This document shows positions 33,479 to 44,399 of a stretch of 64,000 nucleotides of DNA, in pieces (within the stretch, counting starts at the first letter, position 1; the number at the start of each line of letters is the position of its first letter). Below the pieces are notes generated by a model. It searched no databases. It was not told the origin of the DNA and worked only from the letters and a program-made list of their open reading frames with translations. This DNA is from Heliocybe sulcata. Taxonomy: Eukaryota > Basidiomycota > Agaricomycetes > Gloeophyllales > Gloeophyllaceae. The DNA lies in NCBI GenBank assembly GCA_004369045.1, contig ML213509.1:626858-690857 (forward strand). Reading direction: 5' to 3'. The position numbers and the translations under genes were made by a program.

Positions 33479-35924
33479 CTAAAGTTTGCTCTTAGCGCCG
33501 TCTCCAGCCTTCTTCGCCGCCGCCGCCGCCGCACGTTCCATCATCGCGCTCGTCTCCGTCGCAGCCTCCGCGAGGTAATGCTTCAGCTCAGCCGTTCGGC
33601 GCTTCAAACTTGTAATCGTCCACCGAATGTAATTGTCGCCAATCGCATACGAGAGGCCGTAGCCGTCGGGGACCACTGGGATCGTACACACGTAAGTTAC
33701 CAGGACGAACATCAATTGACGAAGGAGAGGCTCACCTTCGCCGTAACCCCAGCCATCAAAGAACGGCGATGACAGCTGCGATGTCGAGAGCTCCCAGTGG
33801 CTCGTCCTGCCGAACGCCTCGTCCTTGTAGATCTCAGGTAACGGTTCGCCCTCCTTCAGACACTTTTTTAACCCGAAAAGGTGACGATCGACGCCCTGGC
33901 CGTCAGCAGCCCAAGCAGCGTACTGCAGATGTCTCGAGACAGCTTTTCTGAAGAGCGCAGCGCGATTCTCGTCCTGCCAGATTGAGACATAAGATGGCAT
34001 ATTACCATAATACTTTGATAGAATGTAACTGACCGTCTCGTCCGGATTCAACATGGCCTCCGCCCACGCCTTGCTCTCCGAGCTCGCACTACGGATGACT
34101 TCCGTTCGTCCGAGTTGGTACTTGCGAGTCTGCGCACTCTCGTAGCAGACACCAGGCCTTCCGAACATCTTGTGGAACGCGAGCTGCTTGACCAGCTGTG
34201 CCCATGCGTCAGGCGACGCCTTGAATTTCTTGATGTACTCCTTGCCATAGCCTTCGTAATGGAGGACCTGCAATCAGAGGTGAACATCATGCAGGGCCAG
34301 AAACGGAACAGTCTTAAACCTACGTGCAAGTCGTGCTTTGACACTAGGTCATCGAAGTTCTTCTCGGCTTGGTGGATGTAACTCTTAACCTTATCGTCCA
34401 GCTCGAACTTCAGCTCTTTGGGTTGAGGCAGATCCTTCCCGGTGCTATTCGTGCGCGCAGGTCCGAGGTCGATCTTGCCAGCAGCAAGCGAAGCAAGCAT
34501 GAACTCGTTCAGACGCAGTGTCGGCGTGCCGTCCATGCAGGAATGCTCGCCCAGGAATCCGGATTTGCCGTTCTGGAAGACAATAACTGCAATCTCGTGT
34601 TTAGCGGGCATGCCGAAACGTTTCACTAAAGAGGCAGGCGTACGTTGATGCTTGTCGTACCACCGATTTCTACCATTACCGACCCAGCATTGCCATGAGC
34701 GGTCTTCTCTCGTAACGGGCATGATATCGTCGAGACAGACAATCGTCATTGCAGATTCAATGCGGGAGAGGGACTCGGCGTTGGATGACGATGCCGCGAG
34801 AAGCGCCTCGCGAGCCTGTGTGAAGACGAGTGAGACTTGAGTGTCCGAAGTTCAGAGACTATACGCACGTCTGCCCAGTTATCTCTATTCTCTCCCGTCA
34901 ACGCTCCCACCGGGGTAGCGCTATCCTCTCCGGCCATCAGGATAACCTTGTCAATCTGACTGGCGAGCCGTTCAAAACCTCTATTCGGATCCTCATTGAG
35001 CGTTCCGACTTACACCTCTAGCTCAGCAGCACTGAGCTCTGTGCCATCGGCAGCAGCCAATGAGACCTCATAGAACTTGTTTTTCCGCACAAAGACGACG
35101 TGGTTATGCGCCTTGGGGTCGAATTTCCGTGCGGTGTCCGATGGCTTGACAGGATAGCGGCAGGCATGGAACCTATACATATGTTAACTTATTGAGAATG
35201 CCCGACTGTACGAAACAAACTTACATCCACTGGTACGAGTCCATGCTCAAAGGCATACCCTTCACCGTTTCCGGCTGTAGCTGCTGTCTTCATGGCACCA
35301 GACTCAACGTCAGGCCTTCACCAAAGTAACCAAACGTACGTTTCCACCATCTCCCGGAACGGCAGCATCGCCTTGATCAGGGTAGCAGCTCTCCGCGACT
35401 GATCTTGTATCCGCGGGTCATCGACATGAACGTAGAAGTAGCTCACATAGACCACGACCGGATCGCGGTAGCCCATATACGCCGCGTCATTCCACCAATC
35501 AGAAATCCAGTTCTTGACAGAGGAATCGGCTGCGCGGGCCTCCAGTCGACGCTGCAGCTCTGCTACGTGGGGAGACTGAAGGAAGTCCTTCACGGCAGCC
35601 TGTGTTTTCGCCAACGCCGACTCGTCAAAGTGTGGTCGTACTGTTTCCAGGTACTTGTGCGCAGTGGAGGAGACGGTAGGGACAGGCAAGCGGGGAAGCG
35701 AGGCTTCATAGCGCAACATGGGGCCCTTGGAGGAGTCCGCCGTATAACCAGGGGGTGTCTCTGACTTCCTGACTGCAGAAGACTTCATAGAACGCGATTT
35801 CGACATGATGGGAGATGTAATCTGCATACAAATTGACTTTAGAAACCTTCAGAAGAGGGACACACAGTCAACTCACTTGGACTCGGACAACACGCGCAGG
35901 TACCCTCTTAGACAGACCGAGCAT
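33479..35924 (-). CDS. CAT2: Carnitine O-acetyltransferase, dual-targeted
   Basis: Transfers acetyl groups between CoA and carnitine so that acetyl units leave peroxisomes and enter mitochondria; needed for growth on fatty acids or acetate. Exons: 35877-35924, 35340-35821, 35225-35287, 35014-35172, 34869-34980, 34644-34815, 34324-34586, 33736-34267, 33479-33675; 675 aa. Family blocks: LPRLPVPTV, PVVVYVSYF, GEHSCMDGTPTLR (catalytic His region), RKYQLGRTEVIRSAS and VVPDGYGLSYAI. It ends in SKL (PTS1). Exon 1 codes a basic leader (MLGLSKRVPARVVRVQ) that can serve as a mitochondrial presequence; the next in-frame ATG (35806, MSKSRS) would give a peroxisomal form. The last intron is 60 nt without a stop in frame. 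Confidence 0.93.
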
Positions 35925-36314
35925 AACAGGATGCGGGGATAGTCAGGAGTCGACAGTATATGTCCTTCCGCGCAGTATGTAGGACTGCTTCGCTGGGAAT
36001 AGACGGAGCCCCGCAACTGAATGCACAGACCGCAAGAACACTCGAAGTAATTCTGAGCATTGTCGGAAGTTTAGAGGGCAGTTTATAGCTGCATCGGCTA
36101 CCCGGGCTCCCTTTCCCATGTGATATAATAGTATTGGTATTGGGCAAAGCGTCATCTGGACCGGAGCGCGTCGAAATGTGGGGGAGGTAATTCATTCAAG
36201 CGCACGGATGGGGGATGCGGGGATGCATAGAGGACAGTCAATACATACATAGCAGAATACAATACAGTAATAAGGTATGGGAGATACGCAAACCCCCCCC
36301 CCAGACGCACTCGA
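35925..36314. other. Intergenic region, no gene seen
   Basis: About 390 bp between the PPPDE-Trx-PUL gene's stop and the carnitine acetyltransferase start. A C-run lies near 36293-36302. Expected to hold the acetyltransferase promoter. Confidence 0.5.
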
Positions 36315-38670
36315 TCACGGACACAACTTCTCAGCAACTTCAGTCACCAACTGTCTGACATTCTTCTTTGCGATGCCATCCTCGCCACAGCCACCCTTTC
36401 CCAACTTACTCTTCAGCGTCGCAGAAGCCTGCAATACCTCCAACAACGGTCCTAGGTGCTCCTCGTACAACGGGGACAGCCTCAGCAGGAATGCCAGGCA
36501 AGCCGTCAAGCGATGGACTGGAGACACAAAGCGTCAATTAAGGCGATAACATAGGAAACTGACATGGACTTACCAACTTCCTCGCTCTGCTTCTCCTGAC
36601 TAATCGCTTCCACAACAGCACTGACCACCTCCACCTCCCAATCCCCATCCCCACCATCCACCTCAACACTCCTCCCACTCCTTACCTTCTCTACCCTAAT
36701 CTTTTGCAGGTATGCCGCAACATTGAACGCAAGACTTGCAGCAGCCGTGCGCACAGCAACATCATCATGCAACAGCGTCCGCACCAGGAACGCAGTCAGC
36801 TGCTCGCGCAAGGCGGTGCCAGTCACTTTCCGCGCGAGCGAAACAGTCGCAAAGGCATTCGACAGCATGCGTAACACGACTAGGGTGTAGTTACGCGGTG
36901 GCGTGCTATCTGTCCTGGGTAGGAGAAGGGTGACAGGATCGTTGTTCGCGGTGGAAGCCCATCCTCCGATACCTTCATCCAGTAGTGCCAGGCGCCACAA
37001 GTCGGCGAGTGGGAAGAGCTCCGCGGGAGTGAGCGCTTCGCTCAGAGCACTTGTAACCTCAGCCCACTTGTTCAGCAACACGGTAGTCGCCAGGACGTTG
37101 TGAGCAGGCTTCTTCGGATCATCGGTAGCAGGAGGGAAGCGGGCCTTCAGGTAAGCCAGCACGAGCGCGGAGAGGGTAGCTTTCACAGAGTCCTTAGTTA
37201 CCGTCGATGGCCAAGTCTGACTGGCATCGATGGAACTATTGAGCTTGTTCACGACACTATCGAGAGCGGGGACTTGTTGGAACAGAATGGGGTTGAGGGA
37301 CAAGGACTGCACTGCTGGGAGAGAAAGCGATTGATGCGGGTGTGCTAGCGCCAGGTCAATACAGCGAAAAATAGGAGAGCAGTTATAAGCGGACTTACGA
37401 GGGAAGGCCTGGTAGAAGAGCAAATCGACCTGTGTACGAAGCTCCGGTCCATCCGCACCCTTCATCTCATGAGTCTTCTTCCCGTCCAAGAAAAATATGA
37501 ATGTCGGCGTGACGCGTACACCGTACTCCGCCGCAACCTGTGAACTCAGCCCCGTGCCCAAGTCGATCTTCGCGAACGCTACCTGTCCAGGACTCCGCCC
37601 CTGCGTCTTTGACCTAGCGATCTCCTCGAAAACAGGTTCAATCATCCTGCACGGGGAGCAGGTCGCAGACGTGAAGAATGCGGTGACTGCTCGGTGACTC
37701 TTCAATAGTGATTGCCATGAAGAAGGGTTGGTAGTCATGTGGATAGGTGCGGCGAGAGTCTGAGTGGAAGGGGTGCTTGACCCCGAGGGTGATGGTGTGG
37801 GCAATTGCTGGCCCTGAGCTGCTCGGGTTGCAACAGCCTGGAGTAATGATGCGGCCAGCTGAGGGTTGGGAGATGCTGCTGCAGCGTTTGCCGCTGACTG
37901 GGCGACGTCGGAGGGAGGCGTTGGAGTAGCCCCAGGCACAGGGCGGCGGTACATGTTGTCGATGGTGGGACGTAAGGCGGCTCCGAAAGGTGTTGACAGG
38001 AAGTCGGAAGGTAGATCTGTAGACAAACTTGTTGTAAGTACTCTACGCTCCGAAGCCACGAGCATACTGCTACCTGCCTTTAATCCACGAAGGTATTGAC
38101 CCTCCGGTCAGGAAGCCAACCATGTCGTTGGTGAACGAATTACAATTAAAGTCTTCACGAGAACTTAGCACATACCAAGTTTCAGAGCACGGATATAACA
38201 TACCTAGCAGATGGTACTGAGGATGAGCGGAACTCAGTGTCTCTAAGTACATGTTGGAGGAAGATGGTGAATGTGCGTACCTTGTCCGCTGTATAATGGT
38301 CCCTCATTTCGGTGAGGTACTCTTCAACTGTCCCTTCGTCAATTGCTGTTTCTCCCATGTCTACTACCTGCAGCGGTCGACCATGCTGAACGCCGCTCAG
38401 CGCGAGGCGACATCGTCATTGCAAGGACACACTCACATGAGACTTCCCGGGCTCCGTGATACATATACCCTGGCCGTAAAATATCTCCTTGCCAAATACG
38501 ACGACCGAAGTATGCCTACACTTGAAATTCAGACTGTGTTCAACATTCGGACAGACCAAAGAAACACTGACGCACCAGATCCCGTCTATTTGCCTGCCGG
38601 TCAACTGGCGAGATAGCTGCTTTGCGAGCCCATTGCTTAAGTCGTAGACATATAGCTGTACCTTGCTCAT
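36315..38670 (-). CDS. PPPDE-thioredoxin-PUL fusion protein
   Basis: Exons: 38576-38670, 38437-38515, 38281-38385, 38204-38216, 38078-38152, 37399-38016, 36574-37344, 36315-36517; 652 aa. Residues 1-145 form a PPPDE/DeSI cysteine-protease fold (deSUMOylase or deubiquitinase class) with the expected catalytic His33 (WHTS) and Cys101 (FNCNSF). A Pro/Ala/Ser linker follows, then a thioredoxin domain with CSPC at 242-245 and the cis-Pro segment VRVTPTFIFF. The last roughly 300 residues form a PUL helical repeat, which in Doa1/PLAA binds Cdc48/p97. It therefore probably links ubiquitin-like removal, redox chemistry and Cdc48. Exon 4 is 13 nt, and the next intron starts with GC (G|GCAGGT). This architecture is known in fungi. 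Confidence 0.88.
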
Positions 38671-39239
38671 GGTGGTTTACAGTGAACAGGATTAGAGTAG
38701 GGTGGGAGCAGAGATTGCTGTTTGTAGGAGACGGGACGCGTCATGGTGGAAGAGGCGATACACGTCTGAGGCGTAGAGTTCGGCATCTTTCCACAGACGT
38801 CGAGAACTCTAGGCGCATTTCTTCCTCTCTCTCGCCGACACCCTCGCTGATGCTGTCCCTGGGGATTTCAACGCCTGGGGCAACGGACTGCGAGACGTTT
38901 CTGGACTAGGCGCTCTGGTCTGCACGATTGACACTGGTCCGCATTCAATATTCAATATTCACCCCGGGCTTCAAGCTTCAAGCTCGATGTATGCCTTCGC
39001 CAGCTTGCCAAGGGGCATGGATGATGATCCTGTTCTGCTTTTACGGAATAATGACAGTCAATGCTCAGATCTCAGATGCTGAACATGCAGTCCAGACTCC
39101 CGGTCAGGATTGATACGGTGTCAGAGTCAGCCAACTGTTATTAAAGGTCAGTGTTCATTCCCAGAAACGCTTCACAGCTGCTGTGACGAACATTCCCGCA
39201 TTCATTCGTCTCGGATCCATTTCTTTCGCTCTCTACACC
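38671..39239. promoter_or_regulatory. Divergent promoter region
   Basis: 570 bp separate the start of the PPPDE-Trx-PUL gene (minus) from the start of the disordered-protein gene (plus), so both promoters lie here. No gene, repeat or clear TATA box was identified. Confidence 0.45.
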
Positions 39240-41072
39240 ATGTCTCCTGCGACGTACAAGAGTTCGAATATACCCACCGCTCCTGGATCTTCTGTGCTTC
39301 ATCGCTCCCCTGCCACCCTGCCCTCGAAAGCTCCGACTTCGTACAGACCACCTCTTCGCGACGTCCGTAATGTGCAGGCTCACAGAGTTGGTCATGCCAA
39401 GCTCAAGACCAGCAACTCGAAGAGGCGGCTGTCACATCTCCCTAGGGCGCACTCCCACTCTTCAATGCATCGTTCAGGAAGTCATTTACAACATCATCGT
39501 GTCCGTCCTGTCACGAAGCCTGCTTCATCCTCCTTGCCACGGCGCAACTCTCGCACGGCTCATCAAACCGCGCCAGCGCATATACCCGCGAGTGCGTCGA
39601 GGTTATCTGTTCGAGTGACTGTATCTCGGCCATCCGGATGTATTGCCCGTCCTACTCCAGTTCCGCCCGCCTTCGCGTCGTCGGGCGCTGGTCTTCCTGC
39701 TGGATTGCTCGCGGGAACTCGGGTCCCCTCAAAGTCTAACCGTCCAGCATATGCAGTTCGCCGGGATGGTATCTCGACCTCGCGCAACAAATCACTCCAA
39801 GGAGCGATCGTCACACCGGAGAGCTTCAAACTGCTCTCCGATGATGCTTTTAAGGTCGACTCAGATGACCACGACTATGACGACTCGGACGATGTCGATA
39901 ACTTCTTCCTGATAGCAGCCCGGTCCCAGCTCTCCAATACAACCCGGCCGGCCTTGATGCCTGCCCTTTGCGATGGTCCAAATACTCGTCGTCCTGTCAT
40001 TTGCACATTGCCTTCTCAGCCTGACGGATACGAGGTCATATCTGACACAGCGTCTCGATTTCGCCTGTCGCTTCCAGCCTTCGGTCCCATGGAAGAAGAC
40101 AAGCAGCCGGAGGGGCTATGGTACTACTTCCTCAGCAGAGAGTCCGTTACGGAGTACGACGCGGGTCCCGTCGCAGAATACAAAGCAGCCTCTGTACCAG
40201 AGTCCTATAGCTTGGTCGCCGATAGCCTTGCCGAAACAGTTGCGCACGATACGCAGAGAACTCCGAGACTCTGGGACATGAGCTCAGACGAGGATGAGGA
40301 AGATGAAGATAGCGAAGACGTGCCTCATGTCGGTAGACCGATGTCCCCAGCCGTTGGCGCTGACAAGAAGACCCCGCAGTCGCTCACGCCGCCCGCTGAA
40401 AAGCACAAGACGAACAGATTGTCGATCTTGTCTTCACATCGCTCCTCTGGGATTTACAGTAGTCCCATGAAGCGAGACGTTGTGGGCTCTCTTATGCGTC
40501 TTGCTGATAGTGTCAAAGCCATGGCGTCACCCTTACCACCGCCTCCAGCCATGAAATCCGAGAGACTAGCCACGGCGGAAGCTGTCACTCCTGCCAGTGC
40601 ACGCACCAATCCGGATCCCTCTGGCGTACCTACTTCGAGAATCCCGGGCTACCGGAAAACAAAGCCCGTTCAACGTCCTCGGGGCGCTTCCAGTTTTATG
40701 GGACAACCTCCGCACCAACCCGCTCAAAAGAAAATGCCATACGTTGCTACTCGATCGGATCCTGGTCCGTCGGGCCCCATGGGATTTGCTCACCCTGCTC
40801 AGGCCAGATACAGCCAGCACGCAGCGCATCATACGCCTCGAGCTATCCAGCCACTCTCACTACAAGATTGGCGTCACATGGAGCCGATGGTAATGAGTCA
40901 CCCTCTGGGCTATCCCACTCAGAGACATGGTCAGGTTATGGCCTCGCCTCTGGTATTGAATCCTTACCAGTACCCTCCAAGGCCCGCGGGAGTGCTGACA
41001 CGCAGTGTGGACCATAAAAAGCTTCGAAGAAAGGGTATGGCTGTGGTCGGTAAGCCAATCACGGGGAAGTAA
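39240..41072 (+). CDS. Intronless disordered basic protein, unknown function
   Basis: A single open frame of 610 codons from an ATG in good context (ACCATGT). The first 230 residues are rich in Ser, Arg, Pro and His; a central part carries acidic clusters (DDHDYDDSDDVDNFF, then SDEDEEDEDSEDV); the end is again basic and Pro-rich. No domain, membrane helix or signal peptide is visible and I do not recognise the family. The long stop-free frame, strong coding composition and clear start argue that it is real. It is unusual here in lacking introns. The mix of basic and acidic disordered blocks could fit a nuclear or cytoskeleton-associated protein, but this is a guess. Confidence 0.65.
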   Translation: MSPATYKSSNIPTAPGSSVLHRSPATLPSKAPTSYRPPLRDVRNVQAHRVGHAKLKTSNSKRRLSHLPRAHSHSSMHRSGSHLQHHRVRPVTKPASSSLPRRNSRTAHQTAPAHIPASASRLSVRVTVSRPSGCIARPTPVPPAFASSGAGLPAGLLAGTRVPSKSNRPAYAVRRDGISTSRNKSLQGAIVTPESFKLLSDDAFKVDSDDHDYDDSDDVDNFFLIAARSQLSNTTRPALMPALCDGPNTRRPVICTLPSQPDGYEVISDTASRFRLSLPAFGPMEEDKQPEGLWYYFLSRESVTEYDAGPVAEYKAASVPESYSLVADSLAETVAHDTQRTPRLWDMSSDEDEEDEDSEDVPHVGRPMSPAVGADKKTPQSLTPPAEKHKTNRLSILSSHRSSGIYSSPMKRDVVGSLMRLADSVKAMASPLPPPPAMKSERLATAEAVTPASARTNPDPSGVPTSRIPGYRKTKPVQRPRGASSFMGQPPHQPAQKKMPYVATRSDPGPSGPMGFAHPAQARYSQHAAHHTPRAIQPLSLQDWRHMEPMVMSHPLGYPTQRHGQVMASPLVLNPYQYPPRPAGVLTRSVDHKKLRRKGMAVVGKPITGK

Positions 41073-41568
41073 TGCCTGCGAGAGGTTTTGCATACATCTG
41101 TTCTTTGTATTCCTTGCGCTTGCCGTATAGAATAATGACGTTATGTCTCCAGAAGTGCGCCGGCGGCTGATTCAGTGTTCTTTGCCCACTCGCTTCGCGC
41201 TCCCTCACGACTGTTCCCTCAACGTCCGCGGCGGAAGTTCCTTCGAGATTCGTACTCACGTCCGTTTCAAAGGCGACATACAGATCGACGGCTAAGATAT
41301 TTAACAATCAAGAGGCTATGGGCTGCGTCCGCCACTGACTGGTCCTGGAATGGTCACTCGACCTTCGCGTCTTCATCACTTGACGTCCGACCTGGTGCAG
41401 TATGGTGTACAGAAGCTCGTGGACCGCAAGAACACGGCCTCGTGACTGGACCCACCTTCTCCGCCTATTTTAGCAGGCTGAATTAGCGCATTTTCGCGAG
41501 CGGTATGAAAGGCTTGAGGTTATTGGCTGCTCCACAACTAAGTTCTCGACCTCTCGCTCTGAATAACA
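41073..41568. other. Intergenic region, no gene seen
   Basis: About 500 bp between two plus-strand genes; likely 3' UTR of the upstream gene and promoter of the amidohydrolase gene. Short frames only. Confidence 0.5.
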
Positions 41569-42969
41569 ATGCTGCTCACTTTCCTCCTAGAGTCTTTCGC
41601 ATTCGGTCATGCAGTTAACGCCGTCATCTCCGGAATTGCGACCCGCAACGGTTTCGGGACTATAGCCTTGGAAGAAGCTTTTCAGTTACCACAGCTCGCC
41701 TACCTTGCGGAGAACTACGCGCCTCCCGTAGGACAGACGACACAGGATCTTTCCAATAACCTTCTGGACATCCAAGGTCATAGACTGCAGTTAATGGACC
41801 AGTGCGGGATTGAGTACATGGTACGAACCTCCAGAATCGCGTGAGCTTCGTGACAACAGTTCAACAGGTATTATCATGGACAAGTCCCGGACCGCAGGGA
41901 TATTCAAACCAGACAGAGGCGGAGAATATGGCGACAATCGCCAATGACTATCTATATGAGAATGTGAGTGTTATGGCCGCGTCTGACAGCAATGTACAAT
42001 TTGCTTACCTTTTGCTACAGATAAAGAACAATACCGAGAGATTCGGAGGCTTCGCAGCCTTGAGCATGCATGATCCTGCGCAGGCTGCAGCGGAACTCAA
42101 CAGAACCGTCACAAAGTATGGCTTCGTAGGAGCCCTGTAAGTCTTCTCCTATATGGCAAGAACTACGGATTACTCATTCGTACCACAGGCTCAACGATTA
42201 TCAACAATCTGGTGCCGACAATAGCACGCTGCTTTTCTATGATCAACCTGAATACGACGTGAGTACGTCCACGCTCGGACTCGCCTTCAACCTGAGATAC
42301 AATTATACTGTGTTACAGGTATTGTGGCAAATGGCTACTGACCTTGACGTCCCAATCTACATGCATCCCCGACTGCCTATCACTCAAGAAATAGACCTCT
42401 TATGGGAAGGTCGAAAGTGGCTCCTCACCGCGCCCTGGCAATTCGCAAATGATTTATCGAGCCACGTCCTCGGGCTGGCTGTGAATGGGTGCGCCTGCCT
42501 GGATTATGTTCTGCTCGACCTGTAGTGACCTTGTACGCAGCGTCTTCGACCGCTTTCCGTCACTGCGCGTTATTGTGGGCCACAACGGTGAACGAATTCC
42601 TTCTGATTTCTGGAGAGCGGACCATATGCTTGAAAGGCAGAAGTTGCTCGATATGCCTATGAACGGCACCGTCGGCGGCTACTTGAAGAAGAACATATGG
42701 ATCACCACCTCCGGCGAATTCTACAACGACTTAGTGCGGTATCATATCGGTCAACTAGGAGCTGATCGGGTTCTGTTCAGCGTGGATTAGTGAGTCGATT
42801 CATGTTGCACGGACTGGCACACACACTGACCTATCAATATTTTCCTAGTCCGTATGAGACCATCGAACAAGCATCGTCGTGGTTCTCGAAATTCCCGTTT
42901 GAAGACGAGAACGAGAGATACATGATATCTCGAGGGAATGCCATCAACGTTCTGAAGCTTCAGTTATAA
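41569..42969 (+). CDS. Amidohydrolase-2 family decarboxylase with N-terminal signal
   Basis: Exons: 41569-41820, 41868-41963, 42021-42136, 42189-42258, 42319-42488, 42541-42789, 42849-42969; 357 aa. The TIM-barrel family includes 2,3-dihydroxybenzoate and gamma-resorcylate decarboxylases, metal enzymes that remove CO2 from small phenolic acids. Metal and active-site elements are visible: ALEEAF near the N-terminus (Glu ligand), MHPR (His), VGHNGERIP (His) and FSVDYPYE (Asp). The first 20 residues (MLLTFLLESFAFGHAV) look like a secretion signal, unlike the cytosolic bacterial enzymes. Several NxT/NxS sites (NNT, NRT, NST, NGT) fit a secreted glycoprotein. Possible role: metabolism of lignin-derived or microbial phenolic acids outside the cell. 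Confidence 0.82.
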
Positions 42970-43507
42970 TAAGGCCGCTTGATATCGCAGCAGGGTGATG
43001 TTCGGGGCCTTGGATTCTAAATGTACTGCAGTATGGTGGACTCTTTCAGTTCAACCGCGGTTCTATATCTAGTTCTCTACAGCACAGAGGACTATTACAA
43101 GACATAACTTCGAGAGCAAGGGAGCAGCATACTTGAAGGGGTACAGACGCGAGAAAGTACAGCGGCATTAAGGGTATCCGCTAGGAGAATGTTGTGATTG
43201 TCTATAACATCCAGGGAATTACCAATAAGTCAAGCCAAGGCCTGATGTCGTGAAGCAAACACTATCGTGTAGCTGTCATGATATCATTAATGTCCTCCAT
43301 GAGAGTCAGCGGTCATTCGAAATCCACCAACGAAGTGGCCGCTTCCCTGCTGGTCACAGGGTTTGTTATCCAGTGCACGCACGTGTCCGTGATTCTGTCA
43401 CTTACATGACTAGAGCGGCTAGAAGGCGTGTATATCGGTGATGGGAGAGGGGGAAGGGGTCCACTGCTAACGCTCGAGGGCTGATTACGAACAATATATA
43501 GTTCGAA
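42970..43507. other. Convergent intergenic region
   Basis: About 540 bp after the decarboxylase stop. The minus-strand membrane-protein gene may extend into it, since an acceptor near 43440 would open a Pro/Ser-rich tail. Otherwise nothing recognisable. Confidence 0.4.
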
Positions 43508-44105
43508 TCAATAAAAGTTGACACTCTGGGATAATGGAAACTGACGTACGGGCTGATATCGAGCGTAAGGCGGTGATTGCAAGGGCGATCCAGCATATAC
43601 CATGTCCGGGGAGCCATACCACGCCACGCGGTTCGTCACTGGCCATGGTGGACTCCAGGGCGCTGTATGTGGGATATCATTCTCTCGCACTGCAGCCTCT
43701 GCGAAGTGACGTCGGCGACGGCGGCGATTAATGAACCAGCAGCCGAGGAGGCATAATAGAGCAGCGATTATGGACCCTATGTCCGAGCACAGAACGTAAG
43801 TCCGATAGCAAACAAAGTTTTAACATCGAGACTCACCAAGAACGATGCCAATAAGACGGCTACCGTACAATCCTGGTCCATGGCAGCCATAGTAAGGTGA
43901 GCAAGGCCACATCCAGATTCACAGCATCCAGCAGCACAAGGAGACCAGAATGCGGCTTGTACGCGCGCAAAGGCTGGGCCACAGATATACCCTGTTGACT
44001 TCCCCGAACTTTGATGTATATGACGCTCCAGATCCTGGTCAGGTGGCCAGCTAGCTGAGCAGAATGACGAGCCTGGAGCTCGACGGTACTGGCACTGATG
44101 GCCAA
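43508..44105 (-). CDS. Probable single-pass membrane protein, incomplete model
   Basis: A supported exon pair on the minus strand codes GLYGSRLIGIVLG joined to SIIAALLCLLGCWF and then INRRRRRR: a textbook transmembrane helix with a basic cytoplasmic stop-transfer. The intron between them (43792-43851) has good GT and AG signals and joins in phase. The tail is rich in Pro, Ser and Tyr (SPPWP, QSPPYARYQP). Upstream, an exon ending near 44018 in the right phase supplies part of an outer domain. The start and signal peptide were not found, and the 3' end may be spliced further. Proteins of this build are common and uncharacterised in mushroom-forming fungi. Confidence 0.4.
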
Positions 44106-44399
44106 TTTTCGTTATCACCTATAATAGCATCCAAATAGCGCCCGAGCTACCGAAGTTGGTGGAAAGCACTGGATGACGGTGATCCAAGGAAATGTGAAGC
44201 CCAAGTATAGCATCGGATTCAATAGTCGCAATGTGAGACCTGCAAGTATTCATAAATTAGTCGTAGACTAGGCTGGTATATTAAAATCCGGGATATAAGC
44301 GTTGAATAAATAAAAAGGCGAGCATACTAGTAGGTAGCAAGTAAGACATCCATAAAAGCGAAGAAACAGCACAGCACACCCCGCATTCAAGATTCCGCT

